Source: Madurella fahalii (Eukaryota; Ascomycota; Sordariomycetes; Sordariales). Taken from it: 64,000 nt of DNA. Under the pieces are notes generated by a model, which searched no databases, had not been told where the DNA came from, and worked only from the letters and a program-made list of their open reading frames with translations. Of the stretch, positions 11,261 through 23,083 are shown piece by piece. The position numbers were made by a program, and so were the translations under genes. Positions within the stretch are counted from its first letter, which is position 1. Every line of letters starts with the position of its first letter. The stretch lies in contig CM056875.1 of NCBI GenBank assembly GCA_029876055.1, forward strand, positions 124,001-188,000, in the 5' to 3' direction.

Positions 11261-12022
11261 TTAAAATAGTTTCATTATCAAGCAATACAACTATTAAATC
11301 ATCCACAGGTGCCATTGAGGCATTGCACAATCGTTGTAAACCATTTGGCTTCACCGAGTCGAATTTTCCCCATCGAAACCTTCCAGTGAACCTTCTCGGA
11401 GGTATTCGGTTGCGAGATTCGTCGCACTCATGCTGCTAGCCTGCTACGGCTTTTGACGGTGGATCGAAGACTTCTATCACGTGAACCCTCAGTGCCCGCC
11501 GTTTGCATACACCGAATGCCACCCCGGTCCTCGCTACCTAATCTTCGGGTACGCCGAGTGCAACGCACGATGCCTTTCCCACCGCCAGGAGTACTCGCTG
11601 TCCTTCTTGGTTACGGTACACGAGGGGTACCACGGGGGGGGGGGTCGGTGCAAATCAAACTTGCGCCCTCATCGTTGGCAGGCCTACTTATTAGTATGAG
11701 GTTGCATTGGCTCGTCGCTCAGGAGTTGAGTCTGCATCGCCATAGCCTTGTGTTACCAAGTGAACTGACTGTGTAGTTGTACAACAGGACAGCTGAGACA
11801 ATGTCCTACCCTCCTTCCCAATCCTTCATATCAGAATACCAAGGCTCGAGCTAAGATTGAAGCGATTACTAACGCCTCGGTATTGCTTCTGTGCAATGCG
11901 GTGAGGTAGTATACACGGTGTATAAGTATCCTGGGCGAGTTCCAGATATTCGTATGTGGTGCAAGCCTGCTAATGTTTATAATCTCGCTCTTCCCAGATG
12001 CTAAAGACGACAGCCATCGCTA
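11261..12022. other. Intergenic region between the MITE and the membrane-protein gene
   Basis: No recognisable gene. An intron-like stretch at 11954-11997 (GTATGT, GCTAAT branch, TTCCCAG) suggests a possible upstream exon or spliced leader for the next gene, but the sequence just after it has stops in all frames before the chosen start. Confidence 0.4.
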
Positions 12023-13371
12023 ATGGCTTGCCGTGCTTTCCATCTTCCAGACCAGCCGGATAACATTTATTGGGATGGCGCCGTCTATTGCTGGGACTTG
12101 CAGCGCAATCAGTCATATTGGCTCAGCGCAGCCGATTTTACGTGCAGACACTTTTACGAGGGCACGTGCCATTGCCCTCGACTGAACGCAGAGCCGGATA
12201 TCGCGGGTATAGGGGTATGATTTGTCCCTTGCGATTTGTGATTGTTATTCCGGAGTTAACACGGTCTCAGGTAGTATTCGCCTTCGTTGCTTCCGCTTTT
12301 CTCACCGTCATAGCTACGGCCGTCTGCCTCATTCTGACGACCCACACCCGCGGCTTTGATGCCGATATCGACAGCAACAATGTCAATGTCTATTTCCGCC
12401 GTTACATCTGCGCCCCCATTACCTCGCGCCTCAGTCGCCGCGGATTCAACACCCCTGTCTTAGTGGCTTGCGCCTCTGATGTCGTCGGGTGTCTGAGCGA
12501 TACACAGTTAGTTACGGGAATTGCAGTGCTGGTCGCGGCGCTGGCCGGACTGAGAGACGGTGCTGATTCAGGGGCGCCCCATTACCGCACCGGCTCGGGG
12601 ATTTCCGTATACCATTTCAGCATGGCACTCAATCTTGCCTGGTTTAGCGGCAGCACGCACCTAGCTAGCCTGAACGTTTTGGGATACCAACATGGACCGA
12701 ACGGGAAGCTCATTAACGGGCCGGTGAAGTTAACGACCGGAAGGCGCAGAGGGATACCCTTGATCATCAGATGCCTGTTAATAGCCACGCTAGCGGTGTT
12801 GTTGCTATACGCCCTATGGGTCAGGGGTTATGAATGCTGGGGTTTAGCGCCAAACTGCCCAGCGAAATGCACCCTCGGGTACCGAAGGGGCGGTGAGCCG
12901 GCACTATGGATGGCGCTGATCTGGATGCTGTTGCTATACTCGTATATGGCTGTTATGGCAAAGGTCTTGGTAACTTTCGAGCAGTTACGGTTCAGGATTC
13001 TCACAAGAGTTGACGGTAATACGATCGGTGTTGCAATATGGGGATACACGGCCGACCGGGTTATCAGGAGGGTCTCACTTCGGACGTTGAATATCTTAGT
13101 CTCAGAGCCTATCGGCATCCTGGTTCTCGTGGCATGGTTTGGGACCGGGTGTCACGCTGTACTGGTCAACCGACGGATGGGACATGAGGTGATGACGGCT
13201 GAGGAATCTGCTGCCGAAAATAGTATGGTTTTCGGTCAGTTGGTTCCCGTTGTTTTGCTCCTCCTGCCACTACTTGCGCTTGTGGAGTCGTATGCTTATC
13301 ATTCCCAAGTAGAGAAGGAGAAAAGGTTGGTAGGATGCCAATGTGGTGGATGTGATTGGCATGGGATTTAG
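12023..13371 (+). CDS. Multi-pass membrane protein of a fungal family of unknown function
   Basis: Two exons, 12023-12214 and 12271-13371, encode 430 aa. The 56-bp intron (GTATGA, GTTAAC branch, TCTCAG) joins PDIAGIG to VVFAFVASAF, which restores the usual junction of this fungal family. Seven hydrophobic segments follow, beginning at VVFAFVASAF, SDTQLVTGIAVLV, ISVYHFSMALNLAWF, IIRCLLIATLAVLL, ALWMALIWMLLLYSY, EPIGILVLVAWFG and LVPVVLLLLPLLAL. The SDTQLVTGIA and YHFSMALNLAWFS segments are hallmarks I know from uncharacterised proteins of filamentous ascomycetes. The Cys-containing N-terminal stretch before the first helix is also typical. No enzyme motif is visible. The start is uncertain: no other in-frame ATG lies nearby, and an upstream exon may be missing. 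The gene sits in a repeat-containing region and may be decaying. Confidence 0.65.
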
Positions 13372-14652
13372 TTATGGATATTTTACCAATGTTTTGCATT
13401 CGCTATACCATGTACGATGTTTTGCTTCGAAAATCACTGCTCCATTCACTTAACCATCTAATCTTTCGGCTCTGTCACCACCTTATAGTTGTGCCTAAGA
13501 CTCAAATCTGGCCGAGGGCATTCCTTGGTCCAAGCTGTACTCTTATTGCAAGGCACTGGCCTATGCTTACTTGACGGCTTCATCGTCTTCTTTTCTGATT
13601 CAGTCCGACATTTGCCAATGGCATCTCTCGCCATCGTCACTAGCACGTCGGTACAATTTTAATCCTTGTCTAGAACTTCTATAAATGGACCAGTTATATT
13701 ACTTAGCATATTAAGTTCAAGGCTATCTCATCTCCTGGATTCTTGCTCTGCATTGGCTATTGCTAGTAAGTCAGTAACCAACGAAGAGGTAGTTAGAATG
13801 TAATGTAGTTCGATTATAAACAGCTGAGCTGTGGCAGGTTGAAATGGATACGTGAAAAAGCAATGGGATCGTATAAGACTATCCTCGATGTGAAGTGACT
13901 TGGTTGTAAGTATGGTGACTTATAGAGTAATTCCTAAAGAATATTTAACGTGACCTTAGTACTCGCTACAACACTAGGGCTACGACGGTGGTGACCGCTA
14001 TGGCGATTAGGGCAAAGGGTGTGGTTTTTGTATCAGCGGGAATAGCTCAGTAAATATTGACTGAATGATTGTCGTCTGTTTGAGTATTGGATGATTGGTT
14101 TCGATGATGATGATGATGATGTGTTGATCCCCTCCCGGGTGGACGTGGGAAGGAGATGTGGTTTTCTACATATATTAAGCGTCTTCCTTCTCGTGGTGTC
14201 GCGCTGGAAACCGCACTTGTGGAGCTCGGCTCTCACCGCCGAGCTTAGCAGCTCATCATGTGAGCTCGCCCAGACCATTTCCTTTGTGTATTTAAGCCAG
14301 TTCTTCAGTCTCCTACTGCAGTAGATAGATCTTCAGAGACTTCAACCTTTTCACGCACTTCCCACGCCCTCTGCTGAGCTCCTTGTACGCGTGACACGTG
14401 GGCCGTGCTGGGTTGTTAGTATTCAATTACAGTTTCATTGTGCTCGATTTAGAGTGAGTGGTGTCTATCTCATATCCTCAACTCTCAGACTTAGGTTTTG
14501 GCAGGTGAGTGAACCGTGGGACAAGACAAAGCACAGTGAACTAGAACCATAATATTAAGACTCTGCTGCCAGTTTGTCTTTGGTTCGGTAAGAGTAGAAA
14601 TAAGGGCGATAGCCATTAGCCAGGTTCTTTACCAGCGCTCATTGCGTCAGCC
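13372..14652. other. Intergenic region, no gene seen
   Basis: Only short overlapping frames occur. A (GAT)6 microsatellite lies at 14103-14120. Confidence 0.5.
14103..14120. repeat. (GAT)6 microsatellite
   Basis: Six uninterrupted GAT triplets lie in intergenic DNA. Confidence 0.9.
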
Positions 14653-14826
14653 TCATTCCGCCCCTTCTGATGACGCAAGAAAAGAAGTGCAGGGGCCGAC
14701 GGCGTATCTGCAGGCTTCGCACGCCGGCTTTGTTTCGTTGCATTGATAATTATCTAGACGATCGTACAAATCGCATGCCCGAGAAGATCGCTTCCTATTA
14801 AGAGCTGACGAATCCGTTTTTGCCAT
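14653..14826 (-). pseudogene. Decayed fragment of a Zn(II)2Cys6 transcription factor
   Basis: The 57-codon frame contains SSRACDLYDRLDNYQC followed by NETKPACEACRY and GPC. This matches the N-terminal zinc cluster of fungal Gal4-type regulators (C-x2-C-x6-C-loop-C-x2-C-x6-C), but the second cysteine is Tyr and most of the usual Arg/Lys-rich block before the third cysteine is gone. Five of six zinc ligands remain. The reading frame stops soon after the cluster, so no middle or activation domain survives. A TGC to TAC change would explain the lost cysteine. It points away from the P450 gene about 530 bp away and could be the remains of its regulator. Confidence 0.6.
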
Positions 14827-15357
14827 GATATGTGGAATGAGGAATACTCCTTTATGGACAAAGAGGGACCGTGGAATGTCATGCACGCAGCTGACAGTCT
14901 TACGCAGCGGGGTTGACGACTGTGACTCGCGACCCGCGGACACCCGATCCGACCTCCTGGTCCCGCCAAAGTCAGTTAGGCAACCTTAAATCGGTTCCGG
15001 CATGACGCCGCTGTCGGTCTCTGGCTCGGATCCTTCTGGTGAGTAACGCACATATCTCCATCGTGGCCAATAGTCTTGATGCTTCAGCGAAAATGAACGC
15101 CGACTGTTTTTATCTCGGCCGGGTCGGGTGCCGAGCCAGCAATGTGTAGTAACTAGCGAACCCCATCTCCTCGAGCCAGACCCGCGGGTTCTTGTTCGGT
15201 ATCATGCGCCTCTTACTCTTCGTTAGATGTCTTGACTGCAGAATCGATGCCCAGAACATAAATACCAGTGGATGTCCACGGTCTCCAGTCATTTCCTCAC
15301 CATCCACCCAACGATTCTTTGCTTCTGATACAGCTCTCTACAACATTCACCTACGCG
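14827..15357. other. Intergenic region upstream of the P450 gene
   Basis: Promoter region of the P450 gene. Frames here (for example 15192-15485) run into the P450 first exon without a domain of their own. Confidence 0.5.
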
Positions 15358-17046
15358 ATGCAGCTCCTTATCCCTACTCTTGGACGTTTGGAATCATGGC
15401 ATCAAACTTGGCAACTTGGGTTTTCAGTTTGGGTAGGAAATCTTCTACGCCCGGACCGCTGAACTCTCTTCAAAAACTGATTTAAAGAACACCTCAGCTC
15501 CTCATAACTAGTGTAGTTTTGCTCCGTGTGATATACCGAAGGTTCTTCCACCCTCTATCTAAGTATCCCGGCCCATCCCACGCTGCCGCTACGGGCCTAG
15601 TCTACTCTTCTATGGTAGCTTCTGGTCGTCTGCTCCAATGGCTCCAGGCTCAACACGCCAGATACGGACCTATCGTTCGGGTTGGGCCAGACCGCCTTAG
15701 TTTTATCCAGCCGCAGGCGTGGAAAGACATTTACGGCCACCGAAGTGGAGGTAAACAAACAAACATCAAAGATCCGCGATTCTACGACGACATGGATACC
15801 GGTGGCCACAGAAATGTGCTTACCGAGCGGGATGGCCCTGAGCATGGTCGAGTTCGCCGCATATTCTCCCACGCCTTTTCCGACAAGGCTCTCAAGGAGC
15901 AGCAGCCCCTGCTGAACAACTATGTTGATCAGCTGGTGAGCAACATCCGCCAGGCAGTGGACAACAACCCCCACCATACATTTGACGCCGTAAAACTTTA
16001 CAACTTTACCACGTTTGACATCATGGCGGATTTGACGTTTGGGGAGTCGCTGGGCATGCTTCGGACCTCATCCTACACAGACTGGGTCCGGAACATCTTC
16101 AACAGCACGCGTATTCTCGCCATCTCCACCATCTGGAGAGAGTATGGCTGGCTCAACACCCTATACAAACTTCTCGAACCTCCCTTCATGCGACGAGCAT
16201 CCGAGGTACACCGGGCACACTCGGTCGACCGCGTAAAGCGGCGCCTAGAGAAAGGCGACCGCACCGACAATCACAAGGATATTTGGACGCTGGTGCTGTC
16301 GCAGCCAGAGGGTAAGGGTTTGACACCAGAGAAGATGCATTCGAATGCCGTCATCTTCATGCTCGCTGGTACCGAGACCACAGCGACACTTCTGAGCGGC
16401 CTGACATACTACCTGCTCAGGAATCCGGACAAGATGCGCAAGCTCGTCCAAGAAATACGCGGCGCTATTCCCTGCGAGGATGACTTCACACTCGAGAACC
16501 TGCAGCGGCTAAAATACCTCGGTGCATGCATCGAGGAGGGCTTACGGCTGTATCCACCTGTGCCTGTGCCCCTTTGGCGGGTTACTCCTCGCGAGGGTAC
16601 CACAATTTGTGACGAATACATCCCCGGAGGCGTCCGAGTCGCCGTCTCATCCTTTATTGCATTCAAGTCACCCCTGAACTTCAAGGATGCCGATTCTTTC
16701 GTTCCGGAGCGGTGGATTCCTGGGAGTGGTTATGATGATGACCACAGGGAAGTTGTACAACCGTTCTCCGTTGGACCGCGGAACTGTCTTGGCAAGAAGT
16801 AAGTACCCGCGTTTGTGCTTGTTCACTGCGGTTATTGGCAGCGCTGATAAGTTGAGCAGCTTGGCTTATCATGAGATGCGCCTTATTCTGGCCAAGCTCC
16901 TGTGGAACTTCGACATGACGCTGTGCCCACAGAGCGAAGGGTGGCAGGATCAGTTAAGCTTTATTCTGTGGGATAAGAGTCCGCTTCTTGTCAAGATTAA
17001 GATGCATTCAGAGAGTGAGACTAGTCATAGCCCCCAAAACGCTTGA
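15358..17046 (+). CDS. Cytochrome P450 monooxygenase, CYP65-like
   Basis: Three exons (15358-15432, 15498-16798, 16860-17046) with introns of 65 and 61 bp give 520 aa. The N-terminus provides a membrane anchor ending in the HPLSKYPGPS hinge. The I-helix oxygen-binding motif AGTETT lies at residues 315-320, the K-helix ExxR as EGLR at about 372-375, and the heme loop FSVGPRNCLGKN at 448-459 with Cys455 as iron ligand. The middle resembles CYP65-type enzymes, the group of isotrichodermin C-15 hydroxylase, so oxidation of a small hydrophobic metabolite at the ER is likely; the substrate is unknown. The final exon is fixed by the codon shared across intron 2 (AA/C). Exon 1 is the weak point: a start at ATG 15394 with a different acceptor is also possible. 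No other biosynthetic gene adjoins it. Confidence 0.9.
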
Positions 17047-20000
17047 CAAAGTCGAAGTCTGGATGGGTCCCAGGATAGTGTGCTACCCGGTCTCTTATCC
17101 AGTGCAACACATCTAGATCATTGTGCGGGTCTGTCAAGTCTACAGGACATTTGGCTTTTGCTGTTCGACATAGGGATTCCAACATAGACAGGATCTTGGT
17201 AGAGAGGATCGTGGAGAGAATAGAGGAAGATTCGCTCTGAAGATGCTATGGCCGATGTATTGGCTACTTGTCTCGAAACGCCGTAAGGGTAGTCGCCCCA
17301 ATCTCTAGATATTATCTACCCGGCTCATTTATAAGGTGCCTTTTCGTGCTATTTGGGTTCTTTCGCGGTACTCCTATTGCCTTTATCCTACATCACAAAA
17401 CCACCGATGTGAACCTCCCTATCACATTACCACGCAACTCGACAACAATCTTGAGATTTTGTGTTTTGTGTCCACTCCCGATTCCGGTGGCCCCTGTTTT
17501 TGGGCTCTATAATGTTAGTCCTAGCTTATGAGCCACTCGGTCCATGTGTTAGCTGGTTTAAATACTGGTTCCTGACACGATCCCGTGACCTGCCATGCTT
17601 TCGTATCAACCCTTCACCTGTGCGCTAACATGCGGTGCTCGATCGCTGAGCGAGTAGTGGATTTTGCCCTGCGAGACTCGGGCTGCAGGAGACAAGGGCA
17701 CGGACGGACGTTATTTGGCCTGTGACTGCGGCATACTAAAGGGGTGCGCAGCCGCGCGAGTACTGCTAAGTTGCTTAGGCACCGATGTCTACGTACCTCG
17801 GAGTGTCGGGTAATGATGGACTGGGAGGCGGTAATGCCCTCATTAGGGCTGTAGCATACTGATGTGACTTCATCTCGAATCTATTTGGCGCGAATTTAGG
17901 GCCGCGCTGGAGGGGGTAATTCATTCGGAGAATTGCCCGCCTGTGTTCGGCGGGTATTCGTAGAACAGCTCTCATCCTCGTCTCTCGTACCTGATGGATG
18001 GTTCATGGACATAGTCCGCTCCATTCGTGCGAGCCTTCCAAAACGTTCAATGTTCTTCGGATTTCTGTGCTCCGTTATAGGGCTAATGTAGCAAATTGAG
18101 TGGGCGCACGGGTGTAGTTGATTTGTCCAACGCCGAATGATCTTGAGTCTGCCTGTCAGCCGCTCCCCCCCCCCTCCCGGGGACGTTCCTCGGAGCTTCC
18201 ATTATCCAGTACTGATCACTAATAGGCTAATAAGGTGCCCAATCTGGATACGAAGTACTGGGTGGGCCGTGGTACAGCAAAGCCTTATGAGTTTGCCTCT
18301 TTTAAGACTGTGCACCTTTTTGATAGCATCTACAATGCCATCCCAAAACCGCAACTTCATACTTAAGGTCGGGGATATATATGGTGCGTAGTCCAACTGT
18401 TTTATACCCTTCGCAGCATCCCAGTGCGATGCAAATATCTCGCAACCAGAGACCTAACTCGTTGTGAGGCCGTAGTTGCTAGGAAGTACAAATATGCTTG
18501 GACACCGGCCCAGCTGGAGAAAATTCTATTGTTGGCAGAAAAAGGACTTCATAGCAAAGATTAATGTCTAAAATAGAGTTGTTTAGCTTATCTACGAAAT
18601 GCTATTACTTGCAATTTAGTAGAGTAGGATTGCGAAGAGTAAGGAGGACGTTGCCCTCTCCGCTAGAAGACGTCTGAGGAGATACGGGGGAAACCTAGTG
18701 GACAAAGCGCGCCAATCTCTTCCCGATCTGATGTAGAGTTCAACTAAACCATCTGATGATGACGACACTGTAATAACCAGCCAAGTCCAGTACCACTGGG
18801 GTGCCGCAGCCGACAGCCTACTGCCTTACAACTTATACCTCGGATTACAGCAATTACTACCGGAACCACGGCGATGGTGTGTCTGAAGGAGGGCTAGGGT
18901 TCGGTTTAGCCCGATGGACGAGAGTCATGGAAATAGCCGCTCTGTTGGCTTACTAGGCGGTCTTCTCTCGAATGCAGAGAGAAATGCGTCTGAGTTAGAC
19001 ACCACCTTCCGGATGATACCAGGGTTCTTGTTGTCCGAAATAATGCTGGGCTTGACATGGTCCTGGCCGGTGAGCCGCTTGCCGTGTAGGTTGTCAAAGA
19101 TCCTTTTAGTGTTGAACCGTCCTCGACGAGAGCGAAACTGAAGCGTTAGAGAGCGGCCCGCTGGAATCGCCGCGACAAGAACGCCGGCAAACTCTCTATC
19201 AAGCGATGCTGAGTTAGTATCTATTAACCCAGCGCAGACGTGAGCCGTCGAGTTTAGGAAGAGAGCGCCTCAGGGCCTTGGAGGAATCGTACTTTACGGC
19301 ATTAGCTCCTAAGGACGATATTGGACGTGTGAGTTAATTATTCGAGGAACTTAGTGTTGTAAAAGCAGTTATTGGCGGTTCGGTGGCAAACTGACTACGA
19401 GGCAACTTGAAAGACTGTGATTCGTTAGCCGATCGTCAGGATCGGAGGTTGAAGCTACCTCCACCAAATATCGGGACAATAGGCAAAGGCGCAGTTCTGA
19501 AACCGGTCCTAGGTCCCAGCATCAGACAGAGCACCCTGGCTGTGCCACTACAGCACATAATTCCTCGGATGAGTCGGACAGCTCCTACCCCTCCTTTTTA
19601 GTCTAGAGCGATCTCTCAATCATTCAGATTCCTATTCTTGGGCGAGAAGCAACCGCACTTCAGAGCAGGGCTAAGTAAGAGTCCACTAACGGGAAATACA
19701 AAAGGATCTCATGGCATCGCCGGTTGCAGGAGCGGTCGATCCCGAGTCGACAGGAAACCCGGGAGTTAGCAGGGAGAGAAGACAAAGAGGGTCTTAACTA
19801 CAGCTGCCAGCGCTGACGGTATCCGATCCGCCGAGAAAAAAGAGGCCACACAAACGGTAGGCAACGGAAGGGGAAATAGAGCAAGGAGCGGAAGAGGTTA
19901 GGGTTTCTCTTCAGGTTGCAGCCCGAGCCTATCACTGCGTTGTGAGTACGGCCTTTGGCTGTGGCGCAGGTCGGAGGTCGGCGCTTGGTTTACGCCGACG

Positions 20001-20311
20001 TCGTAATCGCAAGGAATTGAGGAGAATGCCGCCGACATCATGATGGACGACGTGAGAGAGAACACAATCAAATTTGTCAGCCTCGGACAAACAGGAGGAA
20101 AGCAGTCCGAAGATACGGTGACGTCGAGGATGTTGTAATTAGTATATAAGTAACTAGGTAACAAGACACGGGCCAGAAAATACCTAGGTTGACAAGTCAC
20201 AAAAGCCCAACAACCCTAAACCCGAGAGCTCCTAAAAGTCCATAATCCCTATTATTGGACGACTTGGTCACATTTCCACCGTCTCAAGCTAGCCAACTAG
20301 TCCATAACGAA
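17047..20311. other. 3.3-kb gene-poor region
   Basis: No gene could be supported. Frames are short and overlapping. A peptide-like stretch around 18480-18564 (containing WTPAQLEKILLLAEKGL) resembles a SANT/Myb-like helix but has no continuation. Degenerate transposon sequence is possible; I found no clear terminal repeats. Confidence 0.45.
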
Positions 20312-21250
20312 ATGTCTACCCCCAACGTAATTGTCTTTGGCCCAACTGGAGCTGTTGGCTCAGCCACGGCCCTGACCGCCCAGGAAGCCGGCGCCAAAGT
20401 CACCCTCGCAATGCGCGACGTCAACAAGCCCATCCCCAACCTCCCCGCGATCGGCAACTTCACGCGCGTGCAAGCCGACCTAACCGACCCCGCCAGTATC
20501 CGTGCAGCCGTGACCTCCTCAGCCGCCAAACACGCCTTCATCTATATCACTTTTGGCGCGCAAGACCACATGCGGTCGTCCATCGAGGCCCTCAAATCCG
20601 CGGGCATCGAGTTCGTCGTCTTCCTCAGCAGCATCGGAGTCCAGGGCGACATCCGCGCCATCACGCCGACTGATTTCATTGTGTGGACGCATGCGCAGGT
20701 CGAGGTCGCGCTGGATGACGTTTTTGGCCCCGGGGGTTACGTGGCGGTGCGGCCAGCTTATTTTGCCAGTAACTTGCTGCTGTATGCTAGGGCAGTTGCC
20801 AAGGGGGAGATGGTGCGAATGTCATATCCGGAGGGGAAATTTGATTATATCGCGCCAGCCGATATCGGGCGGGTGTGTGGGAGCCTCTTAGTCAAGGGAG
20901 CAAATGGGCTCGAGAAGGGGAGGACCTCTGTGCCCTTGGCGGGCCCGCAATTGATTCCTCAGCGGGAAGCTATTGAGGCCATTGGCAAAGCTGTTGGCAA
21001 ACGGGTGGAGGTGGAGAACTTTGAAGATGATGAGGATGCTGTGAGGTTCATCATGGCGAATATGAGCATACCGGAACCCGGGGCGAGGCAGCTAGTCCGA
21101 AACCTCAAGGAGGTGTCTGAAGGCCGGGGTTTCTTCGCTGAGGGCCTGTATAAGGAGGCTGCCGGCAACATCCGGAAATATGGTGGGAGAGAGGCCACTA
21201 CGATCCAGGAGTGGGCGGCGGCCAATGGTGTGAAGTTCACTCACGAATGA
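20312..21250 (+). CDS. NmrA-like NAD(P)-binding protein
   Basis: A single exon of 312 aa. The Rossmann signature GPTGAVGSA lies at residues 10-18, followed by an NmrA/isoflavone-reductase-like arrangement: VQADLTDPASI, FVVFLSSIGV, then a C-terminal part with FDYIAPADIGRV. Family members are atypical short-chain dehydrogenase relatives that bind NAD(P) and act either as redox sensors or as reductases. The Ser in LSSIG is followed by no clear YxxxK, so a sensor or noncanonical reductase is more likely than a classical SDR. ATG 20312 was preferred over the in-frame start at 20255 because it immediately precedes the first beta strand. The gene converges with the phytase-like gene, only 94 bp away. 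Confidence 0.87.
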   Translation: MSTPNVIVFGPTGAVGSATALTAQEAGAKVTLAMRDVNKPIPNLPAIGNFTRVQADLTDPASIRAAVTSSAAKHAFIYITFGAQDHMRSSIEALKSAGIEFVVFLSSIGVQGDIRAITPTDFIVWTHAQVEVALDDVFGPGGYVAVRPAYFASNLLLYARAVAKGEMVRMSYPEGKFDYIAPADIGRVCGSLLVKGANGLEKGRTSVPLAGPQLIPQREAIEAIGKAVGKRVEVENFEDDEDAVRFIMANMSIPEPGARQLVRNLKEVSEGRGFFAEGLYKEAAGNIRKYGGREATTIQEWAAANGVKFTHE

Positions 21251-21344
21251 TGGGGCTTATGATTGTTAGACAGGGGAGGGATGGATTCCCTAGCAAATGT
21301 TGGATTAACTATTAGCTATCAGATAGTGCACGCTATATAGTCCT

Positions 21345-23083
21345 TCATCCAGCGAGCGGCTTGCTGTTTTTGGGCAACGTGACCTTGAAAACCAATGCTT
21401 GGCTGTGTAGCAAGGGCACGGTGGCGGAATCGTCCGTATAGCTGACCTGCCCAAAATTATAGAAACCGTTATCGGTAATAAAATCATTGTCACTGAGTGT
21501 GATCAGATAATAGTCGTCAGACGATTTCCCGCAGCCTTTGCCCTTGTCGCTCATATGGACGGGCACCAGGGCGAGGGCCTCCCACTTCTCGTTCAGGAGG
21601 CCAAGGTTGATCGGAGCGCCGTTGTGGATGACATCGCCTTCCGCAGTCTTGAATTTGTTGAGTTCCGAATTGATGTTGTAGTCAATAAACGGACACAACT
21701 CTGCCGGGTTGATGCCAGCAACAAGAGCGTCGGCTAGAACGGAGTGTGTCAGTAAAGAACAACTAGAAAGAATGAGGGCAGGGAAGATGCCGAAAAACTC
21801 ACAATCAATGCCGTCGGTAATGTTTCCGTTCTGAATGTCGTCAAACTTGGGCCCCTTGATGTTGGTTGCGCCCGAGACATCAACAATGTCGACATGGCGA
21901 TACCGTGATAGCGGATCTTCCTGGCCACGTCCGGCATTCGAGTCGCGGGCTAAGACCAGTAGCTGAGTATCAGAGATCGAGAGAATCTCAGATTGTGCTG
22001 CGACGCGTTTCTCTCCTTCGGCATTCTCAAAGATAGGCAGCGGTACGACATACTCAGCCTCGTACGTGACCTGGACGTCATCCTCCATATCGCTCTTCTG
22101 CTTCTTCAAATACCTAAGCAAGCGAGTATTGCGGCGTGTAGACGACGAGGAACCCCCGTCTTGCTGGGCGGCGGACTGCAGCATGACCCACAGAGACTTA
22201 CCGTCCGCACTCATGGTGAGTCCTTCAAAGCCCTGGTTGTTCTGACGGCCGTGTTCCGGATCCTCAGGGTCAGGAACGTAGCTTTGATTGTAAATGCGCG
22301 GAGTGTTGGAGTTGTAGCTGGAGGTAAGGTATGATGTCAGCGAACCGTTTCAGATTCAGCCCGTTGTGCCGATTCTCACCTGACCTCGCCTTTCCGGATA
22401 GGTAGGAGGGCATCGGGGGGCTGGATTGCGGCCACCATCTTGCCGTCCTTGTCGAAACGGTAAATAAAAGGGCCGTACTCGTCGCTAATCCAAAACCAAT
22501 CGCCATCGACGACCAGCCCTTCTGCATCAAGCGAGATGCGCTTGTCCCCAGGGCCGGTCCCCCCAAAGCCATCGCCCAGGTACGTCGCCGCCGGCATTGT
22601 GGGGAACCCAGGATAACTCTGGCCACCGGTGAAATCTGGATCCAACCCGGTCAAGGGTCTACCGTCGGGCCCAGACAGGAGAATGGTGCGCTTATACTGG
22701 AACTCCAGGTTCGGACCAGATGGTTGCGCTACGCTTACGCCTGAGACCGGTTCGAAAGAAATGTCGAAGATATGGATTCTCGGAATCGAGTTCTGTGTTC
22801 CGTTTGTATTCCACCCACGATCTGGGAGACCGTACATGGTTCCCTTGTACCCCTTGCCAGTCCTCTTCCAGTCCTTGATCGCCATGGAGGAGCCGATGCT
22901 GATTGTGTCGCCATATTGATCACGCGCATCTGACTGTAACGACCCGTATCCCGCAAGGCCGTCGTATATATAGGATTGTCCGTTGCAAGAGACAGAGGTC
23001 ACCGCCGAGGTGCCGCGCTTGATAGACGCGACGACGGGAACTAAGGTAAAGCCTAGGCCGACGATTTTCTTGGGAGACACCAT
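21345..23083 (-). CDS. Secreted protein with phytase-like (esterase-like activity of phytase) domain
   Basis: Three exons on the minus strand (23083-22380, 22317-21803, 21733-21345) with introns of 62 and 69 bp give 535 aa. The hydrophobic N-terminus MVSPKKIVGLGFTLVPVVAS is a probable signal peptide. The body contains RISLDAEGLVVDGDWFWISDEYGPFIYRFD and NQGFEGLTMSADGKSLWVMLQSA, the repeated acidic and aromatic blades of the phytase-like beta-propeller family (PF13449). The conserved SDEYGP is in exon 1. Bacterial and fungal members are extracellular phosphoesterase-like proteins, though the true substrate of most is unknown. Splicing is supported by a split Ser codon (AG/C) at intron 1 and a T/CC codon at intron 2. 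An upstream in-frame ATG at 23122 exists but would bury the signal peptide. Confidence 0.86.

Noticed and set aside
20205..20225. Telomere-like CCCTAAACCC near 20215
   Set aside because: Only about one and a half units; expected by chance and not at a chromosome end.
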